DNA from: Sulfurimonas sp.
GTDB taxonomy: Bacteria > Campylobacterota > Campylobacteria > Campylobacterales > Sulfurimonadaceae
NCBI GenBank assembly: GCA_016735225.1
Contig: JAERRX010000045.1
Location: 1-46,215 of the forward strand
DNA: 46,215 nucleotides
Direction of reading: 5' to 3'
Both the position numbers and the translations under genes were made by a program. A model generated the notes under the pieces. The model was not told the origin of the DNA. It saw nothing but the letters and a program-made list of their open reading frames with translations, and ran no database searches. Positions 22,906 through 32,717 of the stretch are shown piece after piece; position 1 is the first letter of the stretch, and every line of letters begins with the position of its first letter.

Positions 22906-23784
22906 ATGAAAAAACTAGCTATCATAGGTCCAACTGCATCTGGCAAAACAGCCTTAGCTATAAAAACTGCTAAAAAGATAGATGCTTATATACTTTCTAT
23001 TGATTCTCTTAGCATCTACAAAGAGATAGATATAGTTTCGGCTAAACCCTCTAAAGAGGAGATGGGTGGTGTTAAACATTTTGGTATTGATGTTTTAAGG
23101 CCTGATGAGCATTTTAGTGTCGATATTCTTATATCTATCTATAAGCAAGTAAAAAAAAGATGCGAAGAGGACAATAAAAATCTCATCATAGTTGGTGGCA
23201 CATCTTTTTATCTAAAGTCACTCCTAAGTGGTCTTTCTACCCTTCCAAATATTACCCCAAAGATCAGAAAAAAAGTCACATCTGACTTAAAAGATCTTAA
23301 AAATTCTTATGAAAAGCTAGTAAAACTAGACCCTTTATATATGTCCAATATTAGCCCTTTTGATAGCTACAGAATCGAAAAGGCTCTACTTATATATGAA
23401 GCTTCTGGCATCTGTGCTAGTCAATGGTTTAAGCAAAATCCACCAAAAAAAATCATAGAAGATTTGGATATTTACAATATTAAAGTAGATAGAGAGGTTT
23501 TAAGAGATCGTATATCAAAAAGAACTAGAGAGATGCTTCATCTAGGTCTTATAGATGAGGTTTGTTTTTTAGAGAGAAAATATACAAGAGTGCCAAACTC
23601 TATGGGTGCGATAGGCATCGTAGAAGTTTTAGAGTATGTAGATGGAAAGGTTTCTAAAGAGGAGATGCTTCAAAATATATCTACTCACACCGCACAACTA
23701 GCAAAAAGACAAGATACTTTCAACCGTACTCAGTTTAAAAATACTATATCTGCATCATTAGATGAGCTATATACTACTCTTTAG
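22906..23784 (+). CDS. miaA: tRNA dimethylallyltransferase
   Basis: This 292-residue enzyme adds the dimethylallyl group to A37 of tRNAs that read UNN codons, using DMAPP from the pathway served by its neighbour ispG. The P-loop is 'GPTASGKT' (8-15), the 'DSLSIYKEIDI' element matches the family's 'DS.qvYr.mdI' and 'GGTSFYLKSLL' is present. The C-terminus has 'KRQDTFNR', close to the family's 'RRQ.TWfR'. The 3' end overlaps the end of pflA on the other strand by 11 bases. Confidence 0.95.
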   Translation: MKKLAIIGPTASGKTALAIKTAKKIDAYILSIDSLSIYKEIDIVSAKPSKEEMGGVKHFGIDVLRPDEHFSVDILISIYKQVKKRCEEDNKNLIIVGGTSFYLKSLLSGLSTLPNITPKIRKKVTSDLKDLKNSYEKLVKLDPLYMSNISPFDSYRIEKALLIYEASGICASQWFKQNPPKKIIEDLDIYNIKVDREVLRDRISKRTREMLHLGLIDEVCFLERKYTRVPNSMGAIGIVEVLEYVDGKVSKEEMLQNISTHTAQLAKRQDTFNRTQFKNTISASLDELYTTL

Positions 23785-26140
23785 CATCTTTTGCCAATGA
23801 TGCCCAAGCAGAGGTTGGATCGGCATCTATAGCTTCTTTGTAAGCGACTTGAGCTTCATCTTCTCTCCATAGTTTATCATTGAGTGTTCCTAAAAGATAC
23901 TTTTGTCTGGCTCTATCATCTTTGCTTAACTCTAAAGTATCTAGTGACTCTATAACTTCAAGAGCCTTAGAATAGTCTTCTCTATTTATATAGGTTTGGT
24001 AGAGAGTAAACTCGACAAATGGACTTTGAGCATAAGAATCAGACTTTTTTTGTATCTTCATAACTTCTTCGCCATATCTTAGTACTAGATTGTCATCCTT
24101 TGTCTGACTTCCTATATTCATAACAGCTACATATCTCTCTATATCTTTATAACTCTTACCAAACTCTTTTTCTAACTTTACAATAGCATCTATCATCTGT
24201 TTATTTTTCTCAAGTCTTTGGTATGTGTCAAACACTACTCTATAAACATCTTTATATTTTGAATCTTTGTCATCTTTTATAAGAACTAACAACTCTTGAG
24301 ATGCCTTAACAACATCACTATAATTTCCAGTTGCAAAATCAACTTTTATATATCTATAAAGCCATTTTTTTCTCATTTGTATATCTTTAGAGTTTAGATT
24401 TTTGCCAATAACTTTTTTTGCAAGTAAAAAGTCTGCTCCTTTCATAGCACACTCATAGATGCCATCATCCCAATCATCAGACAATGAGATAGCATACTCA
24501 GATGAAATATTTAAAACTCTTTTACATTTTTGCTTTTTTAGTGCCTGCTTCATTGCCCCTAAGGCAGCATCATTTACTATCTCTTTTGTATCTTTATAGA
24601 TAGTTTCATCTAGGTTTAAAAGTGTGTCTTTAGACTCTAAAACATCGTTGTACATCTCATTGTCACGCATAAGTTTTGCTTTTTCATATATGGCACGGTC
24701 GCCTATGCTATCATCTTTATATGTGTCGATAAGCTCATTGTAGGTTTTTATTTTTATGCTTAGATTTGCATCGTTATTATCAAAAAACAAAGAGTCCTTT
24801 GCGATCTGTACTTCTTCATCAAAAAGCCCGTCTGGGTATTTTTCAAAGTACCTATTTAAGGCTGTTAGTGCCTCTTGTTTTTTAGTAGTTTGTGATAGCC
24901 ATATACCTATATTTTTTAACAAAGTTTCATAATAATCATCTCTCTTATCCATAGAATCTAGTAAGGCTTTAGCTATAGATGCCGCACTAGAATAGACTTG
25001 CATATCTGCAAACAAATCCATCATTTTTAAGGAACTCTCATACTCTCCAATAAAAAAGTCTGGTTTTGCCTTGATGATTTTAGCAACATATTTACTAGCA
25101 TCTTTCTTCTGTCCATTGCCTATATAATATTGTGCTAGTTTAAATGCTGCTGTTGATGCTGTTTCTATGCTTTGTGTTTCTCTTAGTGCTTTTGTATAGT
25201 ACATTACTGCTTTTTTAAACCCACCACTCTCTTCTAGCATCTCACCTTTATATATATAGCCCCATTTTGAATAGGGGGAGTCTTTGTGCTCACTAAAGAG
25301 TCTATCAAAAAAATAATCAGCTTGAGAATTTAAACCATTTTGAGAGTAAGACCTTGCACAAAGAGCTAAAACCTCTGCGATATTTTCATCAGATGAGTAT
25401 TCTCGTAAATATATTTTTGAATAATCTATAACATCATCATCATTGTTGAGCTTTGCGCTTGCCCTTATTTTGTAGTATAAAAGCTCTGCAGTAAAAAGAG
25501 ATGAGGGAAATTCATACATAACATCTTCTATTAAATCCAAGCACTTTTCATATTTTTCTTCTTTATAATAACGCTTAATTTTTAGATAATTGCTCACATC
25601 TCCTACATTTTTTATATGAACAGGATTGCCTTTCATATCTAAGCTACCGACATAGGGGAGCTTATCTTTTGAGAGAAAAAATGGAAAGTTTATGGACATA
25701 GGAGATGGGTCATCTTTATACATAAATGGTATCTTCTTTTTATAGCCTACAAGCATCCAGCTTGATGATAACTTTACATCTGCACTATAAACTTCATCAT
25801 CTTTGCTTAGGTTAAAAACTACAGGGTAAAGTTTCATCTTTTTATATGGAGTTATTATGAGAAAAAAAGTTTTTTTCTTTATTTGAGTTTTGATCTTAAA
25901 AAAATCATTTTGAAGTGGTTTAAATTTTTTAGAGGGAGATTTTGAAAAAGCACAAATGACTTTTGAGACTTCACCAAAATCATTTTTTATCTCTTGACAT
26001 AAAAATTTGTTTTTATCTTTGATATTGAGTATTGAGTAGTTTTCAAAATTTTCTTTTGCACCTTGAAGACCTATTTCAAGGGCATAAATAGATGATGATA
26101 GTTGCAACAATAGGCAAAAAGAAAATATTAGCTTTGACAA
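23774..26140 (-). CDS. pflA: PflA-like flagellar TPR protein
   Basis: This long (about 788-residue) periplasmic protein has a signal peptide, a beta-rich N-terminal domain (to about 170), then many TPR-like helix pairs up to the C-terminus ('A.VAYKEAIDADPTSAWASLA'). Position directly after nuoN and its size match Campylobacter PflA, a flagellar-motor scaffold needed for motor rotation. I set the start at the TTG at 26140 (MSKLIFSF...) because AAAAGGA lies about seven bases upstream. The longer frame from GTG at 26158 would place that ribosome-binding site inside the gene. The gene ends convergently with miaA. Confidence 0.82.
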   Translation of the reverse strand: MSKLIFSFCLLLQLSSSIYALEIGLQGAKENFENYSILNIKDKNKFLCQEIKNDFGEVSKVICAFSKSPSKKFKPLQNDFFKIKTQIKKKTFFLIITPYKKMKLYPVVFNLSKDDEVYSADVKLSSSWMLVGYKKKIPFMYKDDPSPMSINFPFFLSKDKLPYVGSLDMKGNPVHIKNVGDVSNYLKIKRYYKEEKYEKCLDLIEDVMYEFPSSLFTAELLYYKIRASAKLNNDDDVIDYSKIYLREYSSDENIAEVLALCARSYSQNGLNSQADYFFDRLFSEHKDSPYSKWGYIYKGEMLEESGGFKKAVMYYTKALRETQSIETASTAAFKLAQYYIGNGQKKDASKYVAKIIKAKPDFFIGEYESSLKMMDLFADMQVYSSAASIAKALLDSMDKRDDYYETLLKNIGIWLSQTTKKQEALTALNRYFEKYPDGLFDEEVQIAKDSLFFDNNDANLSIKIKTYNELIDTYKDDSIGDRAIYEKAKLMRDNEMYNDVLESKDTLLNLDETIYKDTKEIVNDAALGAMKQALKKQKCKRVLNISSEYAISLSDDWDDGIYECAMKGADFLLAKKVIGKNLNSKDIQMRKKWLYRYIKVDFATGNYSDVVKASQELLVLIKDDKDSKYKDVYRVVFDTYQRLEKNKQMIDAIVKLEKEFGKSYKDIERYVAVMNIGSQTKDDNLVLRYGEEVMKIQKKSDSYAQSPFVEFTLYQTYINREDYSKALEVIESLDTLELSKDDRARQKYLLGTLNDKLWREDEAQVAYKEAIDADPTSAWASLAKDAKE

Positions 26141-26172
26141 ATCGTATTCCTTTTGCACAAAATTATAAACTA

Positions 26173-27681
26173 CTAATACCCACTTTTATATACAAGTGCT
26201 GTTACAAACTCTAGTATTGGGTTTACTATGATAAAAGAAAATATAGTTCCCACTACTGCAAAACCGATGATTGTTTTTAAAGGTAGGGTTGCATTTGATA
26301 CAAATGCTGTTCCATCTTTGTTTATTTCAGGTTCTTTCATAAACATATAAACTATAAGTTTTAAGTAGTAATACCCAGCTATCGCAGAGTTTAGAGCCAT
26401 GATAAATGCTAAGACTGTATAGCCACCTGTAACTGCAGAACTTATCATATAGATCTTACCCCAAAACACTGCAAAGGGAGGTAAACCAGCCAACGAAAGC
26501 ATAAACAAAGCCATGATGACTGCCGCTGTTGGAGATGTTTGTATCATACCTGAAAACTTGTTAAAACTGTGGTCTGAGCTTTGATCTTTATGAAGATGCT
26601 TTTGGCGAGAAATCCACAACATACTAAAAGCACCAAGGTTGGTAAAACTAAATAAGATCCAGTATATAAACAAGGCACTATTTGACTGTGTTGTGCCTAT
26701 CAAGATGGCAGACATCACAAAACCAGTATGTGAGATAGAGCTATAAGCTAGCATTCTTTTTACATCGGTTTGAACCAATGCCCAAATATTTGCAATAGTC
26801 ATAGTAAGAACTATAATTATATAAAGTACTACTTCTAACCAAACAACTCCACTATGAATTAAAAACTCAAACATTCTCATAGCTACTACAAACATTGCGA
26901 TTCTAGGCACTATTGACATATATCCTGCCATCGCCGCACTTGAACCCTCATAGACATCAGGAGCCCAAGCATGAAAAGGAACAAGGGAGAGTTTAAACCC
27001 TAAAGCAGCCAACAAAAATGCAGTCCCAACAAGTACAAAACCAATATCCGCATAGCCATTACCTGCTAATACTTCAGATATTTGGTTTATCTCTATGGAA
27101 CCTGTGAGAGCATAAAATACCATAGAGCCAAAGCTAAAGAAACCTGCCGCCAATGCACCCAAGGTAAAATACTTTACAGCAGCTTCAAATGATTTATCAC
27201 GGTTGTGCATCGCTATTAGAGTATATAAAGCTAGAGATGCAGTCTCAAGACTTACAAAAATTAAGATCAAGTTATCTGTTGTGACCATAAACTCAAAGCC
27301 ACTAATCATAAATAAAAATATTGCAAAAAATTCTGGATAAGAAAACTCATGAAATCTTTTATGTGACAAGGCTAAAGGAACAAACAACAAAGATACAACA
27401 ACTATGATAAGTTGAGCAATTATCGCTATACCATCAACCATAACAAGATCAAAAACACCCATTATAGTTCCATCGCTAGTAAAGACTCCTACTGACTCTA
27501 CTATTGCTCCTATGTTTAGCAGTAGCACAAGAATAGTTATCATAACATATAATGTTTTATCTAGTCCACCTTTTATAATGTCAATAATTAAAATTAGCAA
27601 GGCACCAATAACTGGAATAATCATCGGCGAAAGAGTCGTTAGGTTTAATGACTCTAGTGAAATATTTATAGGTTCTAACAT
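26173..27681 (-). CDS. nuoN: NADH-quinone oxidoreductase subunit N
   Basis: This 502-residue, roughly 14-helix antiporter-like subunit belongs to the membrane arm of complex I. The proton-channel lysine lies in 'ALGFKLSLVPFHAWAPDVYEG' (Lys-230 within 226-246), and 'FVSLETASLALY' (142-153) carries the conserved Glu. It starts with the last base of nuoM (shared base 27681) and ends 32 bases before the pflA start. Confidence 0.95.
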   Translation of the reverse strand: MLEPINISLESLNLTTLSPMIIPVIGALLILIIDIIKGGLDKTLYVMITILVLLLNIGAIVESVGVFTSDGTIMGVFDLVMVDGIAIIAQLIIVVVSLLFVPLALSHKRFHEFSYPEFFAIFLFMISGFEFMVTTDNLILIFVSLETASLALYTLIAMHNRDKSFEAAVKYFTLGALAAGFFSFGSMVFYALTGSIEINQISEVLAGNGYADIGFVLVGTAFLLAALGFKLSLVPFHAWAPDVYEGSSAAMAGYMSIVPRIAMFVVAMRMFEFLIHSGVVWLEVVLYIIIVLTMTIANIWALVQTDVKRMLAYSSISHTGFVMSAILIGTTQSNSALFIYWILFSFTNLGAFSMLWISRQKHLHKDQSSDHSFNKFSGMIQTSPTAAVIMALFMLSLAGLPPFAVFWGKIYMISSAVTGGYTVLAFIMALNSAIAGYYYLKLIVYMFMKEPEINKDGTAFVSNATLPLKTIIGFAVVGTIFSFIIVNPILEFVTALVYKSGY

Positions 27682-29270
27682 TAGTGCATCTCCTTAGTAG
27701 AAGTTTTTGTGATTATTATCTCTTGTGCAATAGAAGGTATTCTTCTTTTTGCTTCATCTGTTGTAGCCTTATCATGCATAAGTTGAACTACAGACTCAAC
27801 AGAGTTACTGATGGGTGTTAAAAGAGGTTTAGGATAGATACCCAACCAAATAGCAACAACAACCAAAGGTACTAAAGCAAATAGTTCTCTTTTGTTTAGA
27901 TCAGGTAAGTTTTTGTTTTTCTCATTTGTAAGCTCACCAAAAAACATCTTTTTGTAAGCACTTAGCATATAGATAGCTCCAACTATGATAGCAGTTCCTG
28001 CAAAAATAGTTAATATGTGGGATTGTTGATAAAAACCTAAAAGACTTAAAAACTCACCAACAAAGTTGATAGTCAATGGAAGTCCAACAGAAGCCATCAT
28101 CATGATACCAAATATAGTTGCATACCTTGGCATAACATGGGCTAAACCTCCAAAATCTTTCATCATCTTAGTATCTCTTCTATCATAGATGACACCAACG
28201 AGCAAGAACAATGCTCCTGATACAACTCCATGACCTATCATTAAAAATATAGAACCCGATATACCCTCAACATTTAAAGCAAAAGTACCAAGGACAATAA
28301 CACCCATATGACTAACCGAAGAGTAGGCAACAACCTGCTTAACATCCTCTTGTGCATAGGCTACCATGGCGGTATATATAATCATAATAATTGCTAGTAT
28401 AGCTATAGGGAACATAAACATTACCGAAGCATCGGGGAACAGAGGTAATAGAAAACGGATAAGTGCGTATGTACCCATCTTGAGTAAAATCGCTGCTAAA
28501 ATTACCGAACCGATCGTTGGTGCTTGACCATGAGCATAGGGCAACCAAGTATGGAATGGAAACATTGGAACCTTGATAGCAAAACCCATAAAAAATGCTA
28601 AAAATAACCACATTTGATAATTGCCCATGTGCCATATATCACCTGTGAGTAAATCTTCGGCGGGCAAGATAAGTCTATACCAGTCAAGTATAGCAAAGCT
28701 CCAGACACCTGTCGCCTGATAGTAAAAGTATGCCATAAATAAAATACCTACTAGCATCACAAGTGAACCTGTAAAAGTATATAAGAAAAACTTAACCGAA
28801 GCATATATTCTTTTTGGACCACCCCAAGCACCTATGATATAAAGCATCGGTACTAGAGATAGTTCCCAAAATAGATAAAAGACTATAGCATCTAAAGCAA
28901 GAAACACACCTACCATTGTCATCTGTAAAAACAAAAGTGTGATGATAAGGTTCTTAATATTTTTAGTATCACTAAGAGATGCGATACCTATAAATGTAAA
29001 AAATGCCGCTAAAACAACTATGAAAAGAGAGATGCCATCTACACCTAAAATATAGTTGATCCCAAAAGCGGGAACTAGTGGTAACTCTTCCATAAACTGC
29101 ATACCCGATACAGTTGGATCAAAAGAGAACCAAAGGAACAAAGAAAGAGCAAACTCTATAAAGGCAACTGCTGTTCCATAGGCACGCATACTATCTTTTG
29201 CTACCCCTAAACCAAATATACCTGCTAGTGCTGGAAAGAAAATTAAAATTGATAAAATATGATCTAACAT
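27681..29270 (-). CDS. nuoM: NADH-quinone oxidoreductase subunit M
   Basis: This 529-residue antiporter-like subunit has the essential Glu in 'YLFWELSLVPM' (132-142, Glu-136) and the channel Lys-233 in 'GFAIKVPMFPFHTWLP'. About 14 membrane helices are visible and the length is normal. It abuts nuoL and overlaps nuoN by one base, so translation is probably coupled. Confidence 0.96.
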   Translation of the reverse strand: MLDHILSILIFFPALAGIFGLGVAKDSMRAYGTAVAFIEFALSLFLWFSFDPTVSGMQFMEELPLVPAFGINYILGVDGISLFIVVLAAFFTFIGIASLSDTKNIKNLIITLLFLQMTMVGVFLALDAIVFYLFWELSLVPMLYIIGAWGGPKRIYASVKFFLYTFTGSLVMLVGILFMAYFYYQATGVWSFAILDWYRLILPAEDLLTGDIWHMGNYQMWLFLAFFMGFAIKVPMFPFHTWLPYAHGQAPTIGSVILAAILLKMGTYALIRFLLPLFPDASVMFMFPIAILAIIMIIYTAMVAYAQEDVKQVVAYSSVSHMGVIVLGTFALNVEGISGSIFLMIGHGVVSGALFLLVGVIYDRRDTKMMKDFGGLAHVMPRYATIFGIMMMASVGLPLTINFVGEFLSLLGFYQQSHILTIFAGTAIIVGAIYMLSAYKKMFFGELTNEKNKNLPDLNKRELFALVPLVVVAIWLGIYPKPLLTPISNSVESVVQLMHDKATTDEAKRRIPSIAQEIIITKTSTKEMH

Positions 29271-31196
29271 CTATTGAACTCCTAAACCTGATAAAAGTAA
29301 TTTAATGTCATCAGGATGACTTGCTGCAAATGCAAAAACTACTGCTAGAGATAGCAAAACTACAAGACCTGCTACCATCCATTTGAGCATCGTGGAAAGG
29401 TTACCACTTTGCATATCTCTTGTAGCTTCACCAGTAGAGTAAAACCTGTTTGCTATACCATCAACAGATGCATCGATGATTTTTTGGTCAATCTCTTTCC
29501 AAAATACTCTTGATAATGTTCTATATGGTTTTATTAAACATTCTTCATATATAAGGGGAATATAGTATTGATTTATCAAAAGCTTATAGACAAATGTTTG
29601 CTCAACAGCTGATGAGCCATCTGGAACTTTTATGTTGTTTCGTGCATATTTTTTATATGCAAACAAAATCGCACTAGCGGCTAAAAGCTGAGTTCCTATG
29701 GTCATAGCCCAATACACCGCAACACTATGAACATGATACTCAGTAGCAGGAAGAAGTGCTGTTACCATCTCATAATATGGCATCTTAAAAGAACCTGCAA
29801 TAATTGCAAGTAGCAAAAGAGGACTCATGCCAACTAACATAAACTTATATGCTTCATGTGGATGAATTCCAAATATTTTATATCTTTGTTCGCCATGAAA
29901 AATCAACGCAATTAGTCTAAATGAGTAAAATGCTGTTAAGCCTGCGGTAAATAGTAAAACAGAGTAGATAATATAGTGGTGATTGACAAAGGCAGCTTCT
30001 AAGATCAGATCTTTAGAGAAAAAACCTGCCAATGGAAAGATCCCTGCTAAAGCTATAGATGCTACAGTCATCATTATAAATGTACCTCTCATCGTCTTTT
30101 TAAGTCCACCCATCTTAAAAGGGTCAAGTTCATTATCCATTGCATGCATAACATTACCAGCACCAAGAAAAAGAAGTGCTTTAAAAAATGCGTGTGCCAT
30201 AAGATGAAAAAGTGCAACCCAGTAAGCACCAAGCCCAGCCGCTGCAAACATATAACCCAGTTGAGAAAGAGTTGAGTAGGCGATGATTTTTTTCATGTCA
30301 CGATTGACAAGAGCCATAGATGCTGCAAAAATAGCAACAAATGCACCAAGTGAAGCTATAAATAGTCCAACTTGTGGGATTAGGTCATAAAGTGGATTGG
30401 CACGGATAACTAAATATACACCTGCTGTAACCATAGTCGCAGCATGAATTAGAGCAGAAACAGGAGTAGGACCCTCCATCGCATCTGCTAGCCAAGTATG
30501 TAGAGGAAACTGTGCTGACTTACCCATAGCACCTATAAACAAGAAGATGCCCATCCAAGTTAGAGTTTCATTATCTAGTGAAGGTAGTGCTGCAAAAGCC
30601 TCTGTATATTGAAGTGTTCCAGTGTTTGAGTATATTAAAAATATGCCCACAAGCATACCAAGGTCGGCGATACGGTTCATTATAAATGCTTCATTTGCAG
30701 CCCAAGTAGCACTCTCTTTGTAGTACCAAAAACCAATAAGCCCCCATGAACAAAGACCAACACCCTCCCAACCAATAAATAGCCCTGCGAAGTTATCACT
30801 CATAACAAGAATTAACATTGAAAAAACAAATGCTGAAAGCCAAGCAAAAAATCTATTGAAAGATTTGTCATGATCCATATAGCCAATAGCATATATGTGT
30901 ACAACAGTTGATACTAGAGTAACAACCATCATCATAGTAACACTGATCTGATCCACTACAAATCCAAATGGAATATATAGATCTCCAGCTTCCATCCAAG
31001 TCATCATCTCAACATGAACGACTTGTCCAGTTGAAAGTATATGAGCAAGAAGAACAGAACTACTTATAAAAGATACACCAAGCAAAAGAGTTGGAACTAT
31101 TCCAGCTATGAGTAGCTTTGGTTTAGCCGCAAACAAAGTTGCAAACAAAGAGCCTAGCAATGGTGAAAACAGTGCAGTATATAAAAATATTTCCAT
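29271..31196 (-). CDS. nuoL: NADH-quinone oxidoreductase subunit L
   Basis: This 641-residue distal antiporter-like subunit has 'GWEGVGLCSWGLIGFWY' (142-158, conserved Glu) and the channel lysine in 'GKSAQFPLHTWLADAMEGPTP' (225-245). The long C-terminal amphipathic helix region that braces the membrane arm is present (about 540-641, ending in a membrane anchor). The gene lies 4 bases after nuoK. Confidence 0.96.
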   Translation of the reverse strand: MEIFLYTALFSPLLGSLFATLFAAKPKLLIAGIVPTLLLGVSFISSSVLLAHILSTGQVVHVEMMTWMEAGDLYIPFGFVVDQISVTMMMVVTLVSTVVHIYAIGYMDHDKSFNRFFAWLSAFVFSMLILVMSDNFAGLFIGWEGVGLCSWGLIGFWYYKESATWAANEAFIMNRIADLGMLVGIFLIYSNTGTLQYTEAFAALPSLDNETLTWMGIFLFIGAMGKSAQFPLHTWLADAMEGPTPVSALIHAATMVTAGVYLVIRANPLYDLIPQVGLFIASLGAFVAIFAASMALVNRDMKKIIAYSTLSQLGYMFAAAGLGAYWVALFHLMAHAFFKALLFLGAGNVMHAMDNELDPFKMGGLKKTMRGTFIMMTVASIALAGIFPLAGFFSKDLILEAAFVNHHYIIYSVLLFTAGLTAFYSFRLIALIFHGEQRYKIFGIHPHEAYKFMLVGMSPLLLLAIIAGSFKMPYYEMVTALLPATEYHVHSVAVYWAMTIGTQLLAASAILFAYKKYARNNIKVPDGSSAVEQTFVYKLLINQYYIPLIYEECLIKPYRTLSRVFWKEIDQKIIDASVDGIANRFYSTGEATRDMQSGNLSTMLKWMVAGLVVLLSLAVVFAFAASHPDDIKLLLSGLGVQ

Positions 31197-31200
31197 TCTC

Positions 31201-31509
31201 TTATCCTCTCATCGATGACATTGTGTCTAGGTCGATATTGTTATGTCGTTTATGCCAAACGATCAACAAACCGAGTCCTACGGCAACTTCACTAGCAGCT
31301 ATCGCAATAACGAAAAATGCAAACATCTGCCCAGTCAGGTCACCGTAATAGTGCGAAATAGCAACAAAAGCAATATTTACAGAGTTTAGAAGTATCTCTG
31401 TTGCTAAAAACAACATTAAGAGGTTTTTTCGTCTCATTACTCCTACTAGCCCAATAGAAAACAGAATTGTAGAGAGTACGAGGTAGTGATTTAGTCCTAT
31501 GTCCATCAT
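31201..31509 (-). CDS. nuoK: NADH-quinone oxidoreductase subunit K
   Basis: This 102-residue, three-helix subunit has the two conserved membrane glutamates in 'LATEILLNSVNIAF' and 'AASEVAVGLGLLI'. Its length is exactly the family norm. The first four bases overlap the nuoJ stop (ATGA), a typical translational-coupling arrangement. Confidence 0.96.
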   Translation of the reverse strand: MMDIGLNHYLVLSTILFSIGLVGVMRRKNLLMLFLATEILLNSVNIAFVAISHYYGDLTGQMFAFFVIAIAASEVAVGLGLLIVWHKRHNNIDLDTMSSMRG

Positions 31510-32087
31510 GAGAGTACCTCTTTATTTTTTTCTTTTTCTAACTCTTGTATCTCTTCTTCACTCATCAAAGTTAAAGAGGCATCCATTTTTTTGCCAGCTA
31601 AAACGATACCCGCTATCATCGCCACAAGTAACATCACAGCAGCAACTTCAAAAGGAACAAGATACTTCGTAAAAAGCACCAAGCCTATCTCTTGAGTATT
31701 TCCAGCACCTTCTACTACTGGATAAAGAGCTTTGATATTGTCACCAACTATGGGAGCAGAGAAGATTATAACTACTAAAATAGCAGCTAAGGTTGATAAG
31801 CCTGCTACTATATACTTGTTTCCTTTTTTCTCTTTTAGGTCTCTAGTAGTATCAAAAAACATCATTCCAAAAGCATATAGAGCCATTACAGCCCCTGAAT
31901 ACACGACAATCTGTACCGCACCTAAAAAATCAGCACCTAAAATAAAGAAAAATGCTGATATAAATATCATTCCTGCTGCCAATGCTGTTAAAGCATATAG
32001 TGCCTGTGATGTTGTTACGGCAATATAAAACATTATTATTGTTAAAAATGCAAACAGATAAAAAGCAATAGCTTCAAACATACCCAA
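31506..32087 (-). CDS. nuoJ: NADH-quinone oxidoreductase subunit J
   Basis: This 193-residue subunit has five membrane helices, with the conserved 'VYSGAVMALYAFGMMF' of the pi-bulge helix involved in proton coupling. A charged C-terminal tail (EEIQELEKEKNKE) follows the last helix. It starts 5 bases after the nuoI stop and overlaps nuoK by 4. Confidence 0.94.
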   Translation of the reverse strand: MGMFEAIAFYLFAFLTIIMFYIAVTTSQALYALTALAAGMIFISAFFFILGADFLGAVQIVVYSGAVMALYAFGMMFFDTTRDLKEKKGNKYIVAGLSTLAAILVVIIFSAPIVGDNIKALYPVVEGAGNTQEIGLVLFTKYLVPFEVAAVMLLVAMIAGIVLAGKKMDASLTLMSEEEIQELEKEKNKEVLS

Positions 32088-32092
32088 ACTCC

Positions 32093-32710
32093 TTAATATG
32101 CTAGAGGTGTTTTTTTAACACGCTCATCTTCATGTGGTGTAATTGCACCAAAACCTTCAAACTCTTTTTGAGAACCTGACCTCATAACATCCAATGGTGT
32201 TAGCATATAATTTAAATCAACATAGTGTTCTCTTTGATCACTTGCATTTTCATATCTACCACCATGAGTGATGGCTAACTCTGGACAAACCTCTGCACAA
32301 TATCCACAAAAGATACATCTTCCTAGATTTATAGTATAGTCTGTAACCTCTTTACGAGAATTTTCATCTATCTTTGTGTCAATTTTAATACAATTTGATA
32401 TACAAATCTTTTCACAAAGTCCACAACCTATGCATCTTTCTATATCTGACTCAAGAAGTCTTTTCATCTCATGAACAGCTCTATATCTAGGTCCAATAGG
32501 CATCTTTTCCTCGGGATAACTAACTGTATGTTTTTTAAACCAGACAAGCTCTCTCAAAACAACACCAAGTCCTACAAAAAGCTCAACTCTAAAACTTCTT
32601 TTTATTACTCGTTTGATTTTACCCCAACTATCTGTTGGATAATCGGTAATATCTACTAGAAAGTATTCATTACTTATCTCTCTATTGTTAAACTCTTCAT
32701 TTTTCATCAT
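32093..32710 (-). CDS. nuoI: NADH-quinone oxidoreductase subunit I
   Basis: This 205-residue ferredoxin-like subunit carries two 4Fe-4S clusters (N6a/N6b): 'CIGCGLCEKIC' with the later 'NC', and 'CIFCGYCAEVCP'. These pass electrons towards NuoB. The N-terminal extension before the clusters (about 90 residues) is longer than in E. coli but usual in this phylum. It lies 7 bases after nuoH. Confidence 0.95.
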   Translation of the reverse strand: MMKNEEFNNREISNEYFLVDITDYPTDSWGKIKRVIKRSFRVELFVGLGVVLRELVWFKKHTVSYPEEKMPIGPRYRAVHEMKRLLESDIERCIGCGLCEKICISNCIKIDTKIDENSRKEVTDYTINLGRCIFCGYCAEVCPELAITHGGRYENASDQREHYVDLNYMLTPLDVMRSGSQKEFEGFGAITPHEDERVKKTPLAY

Positions 32711-32717
32711 TACCCCC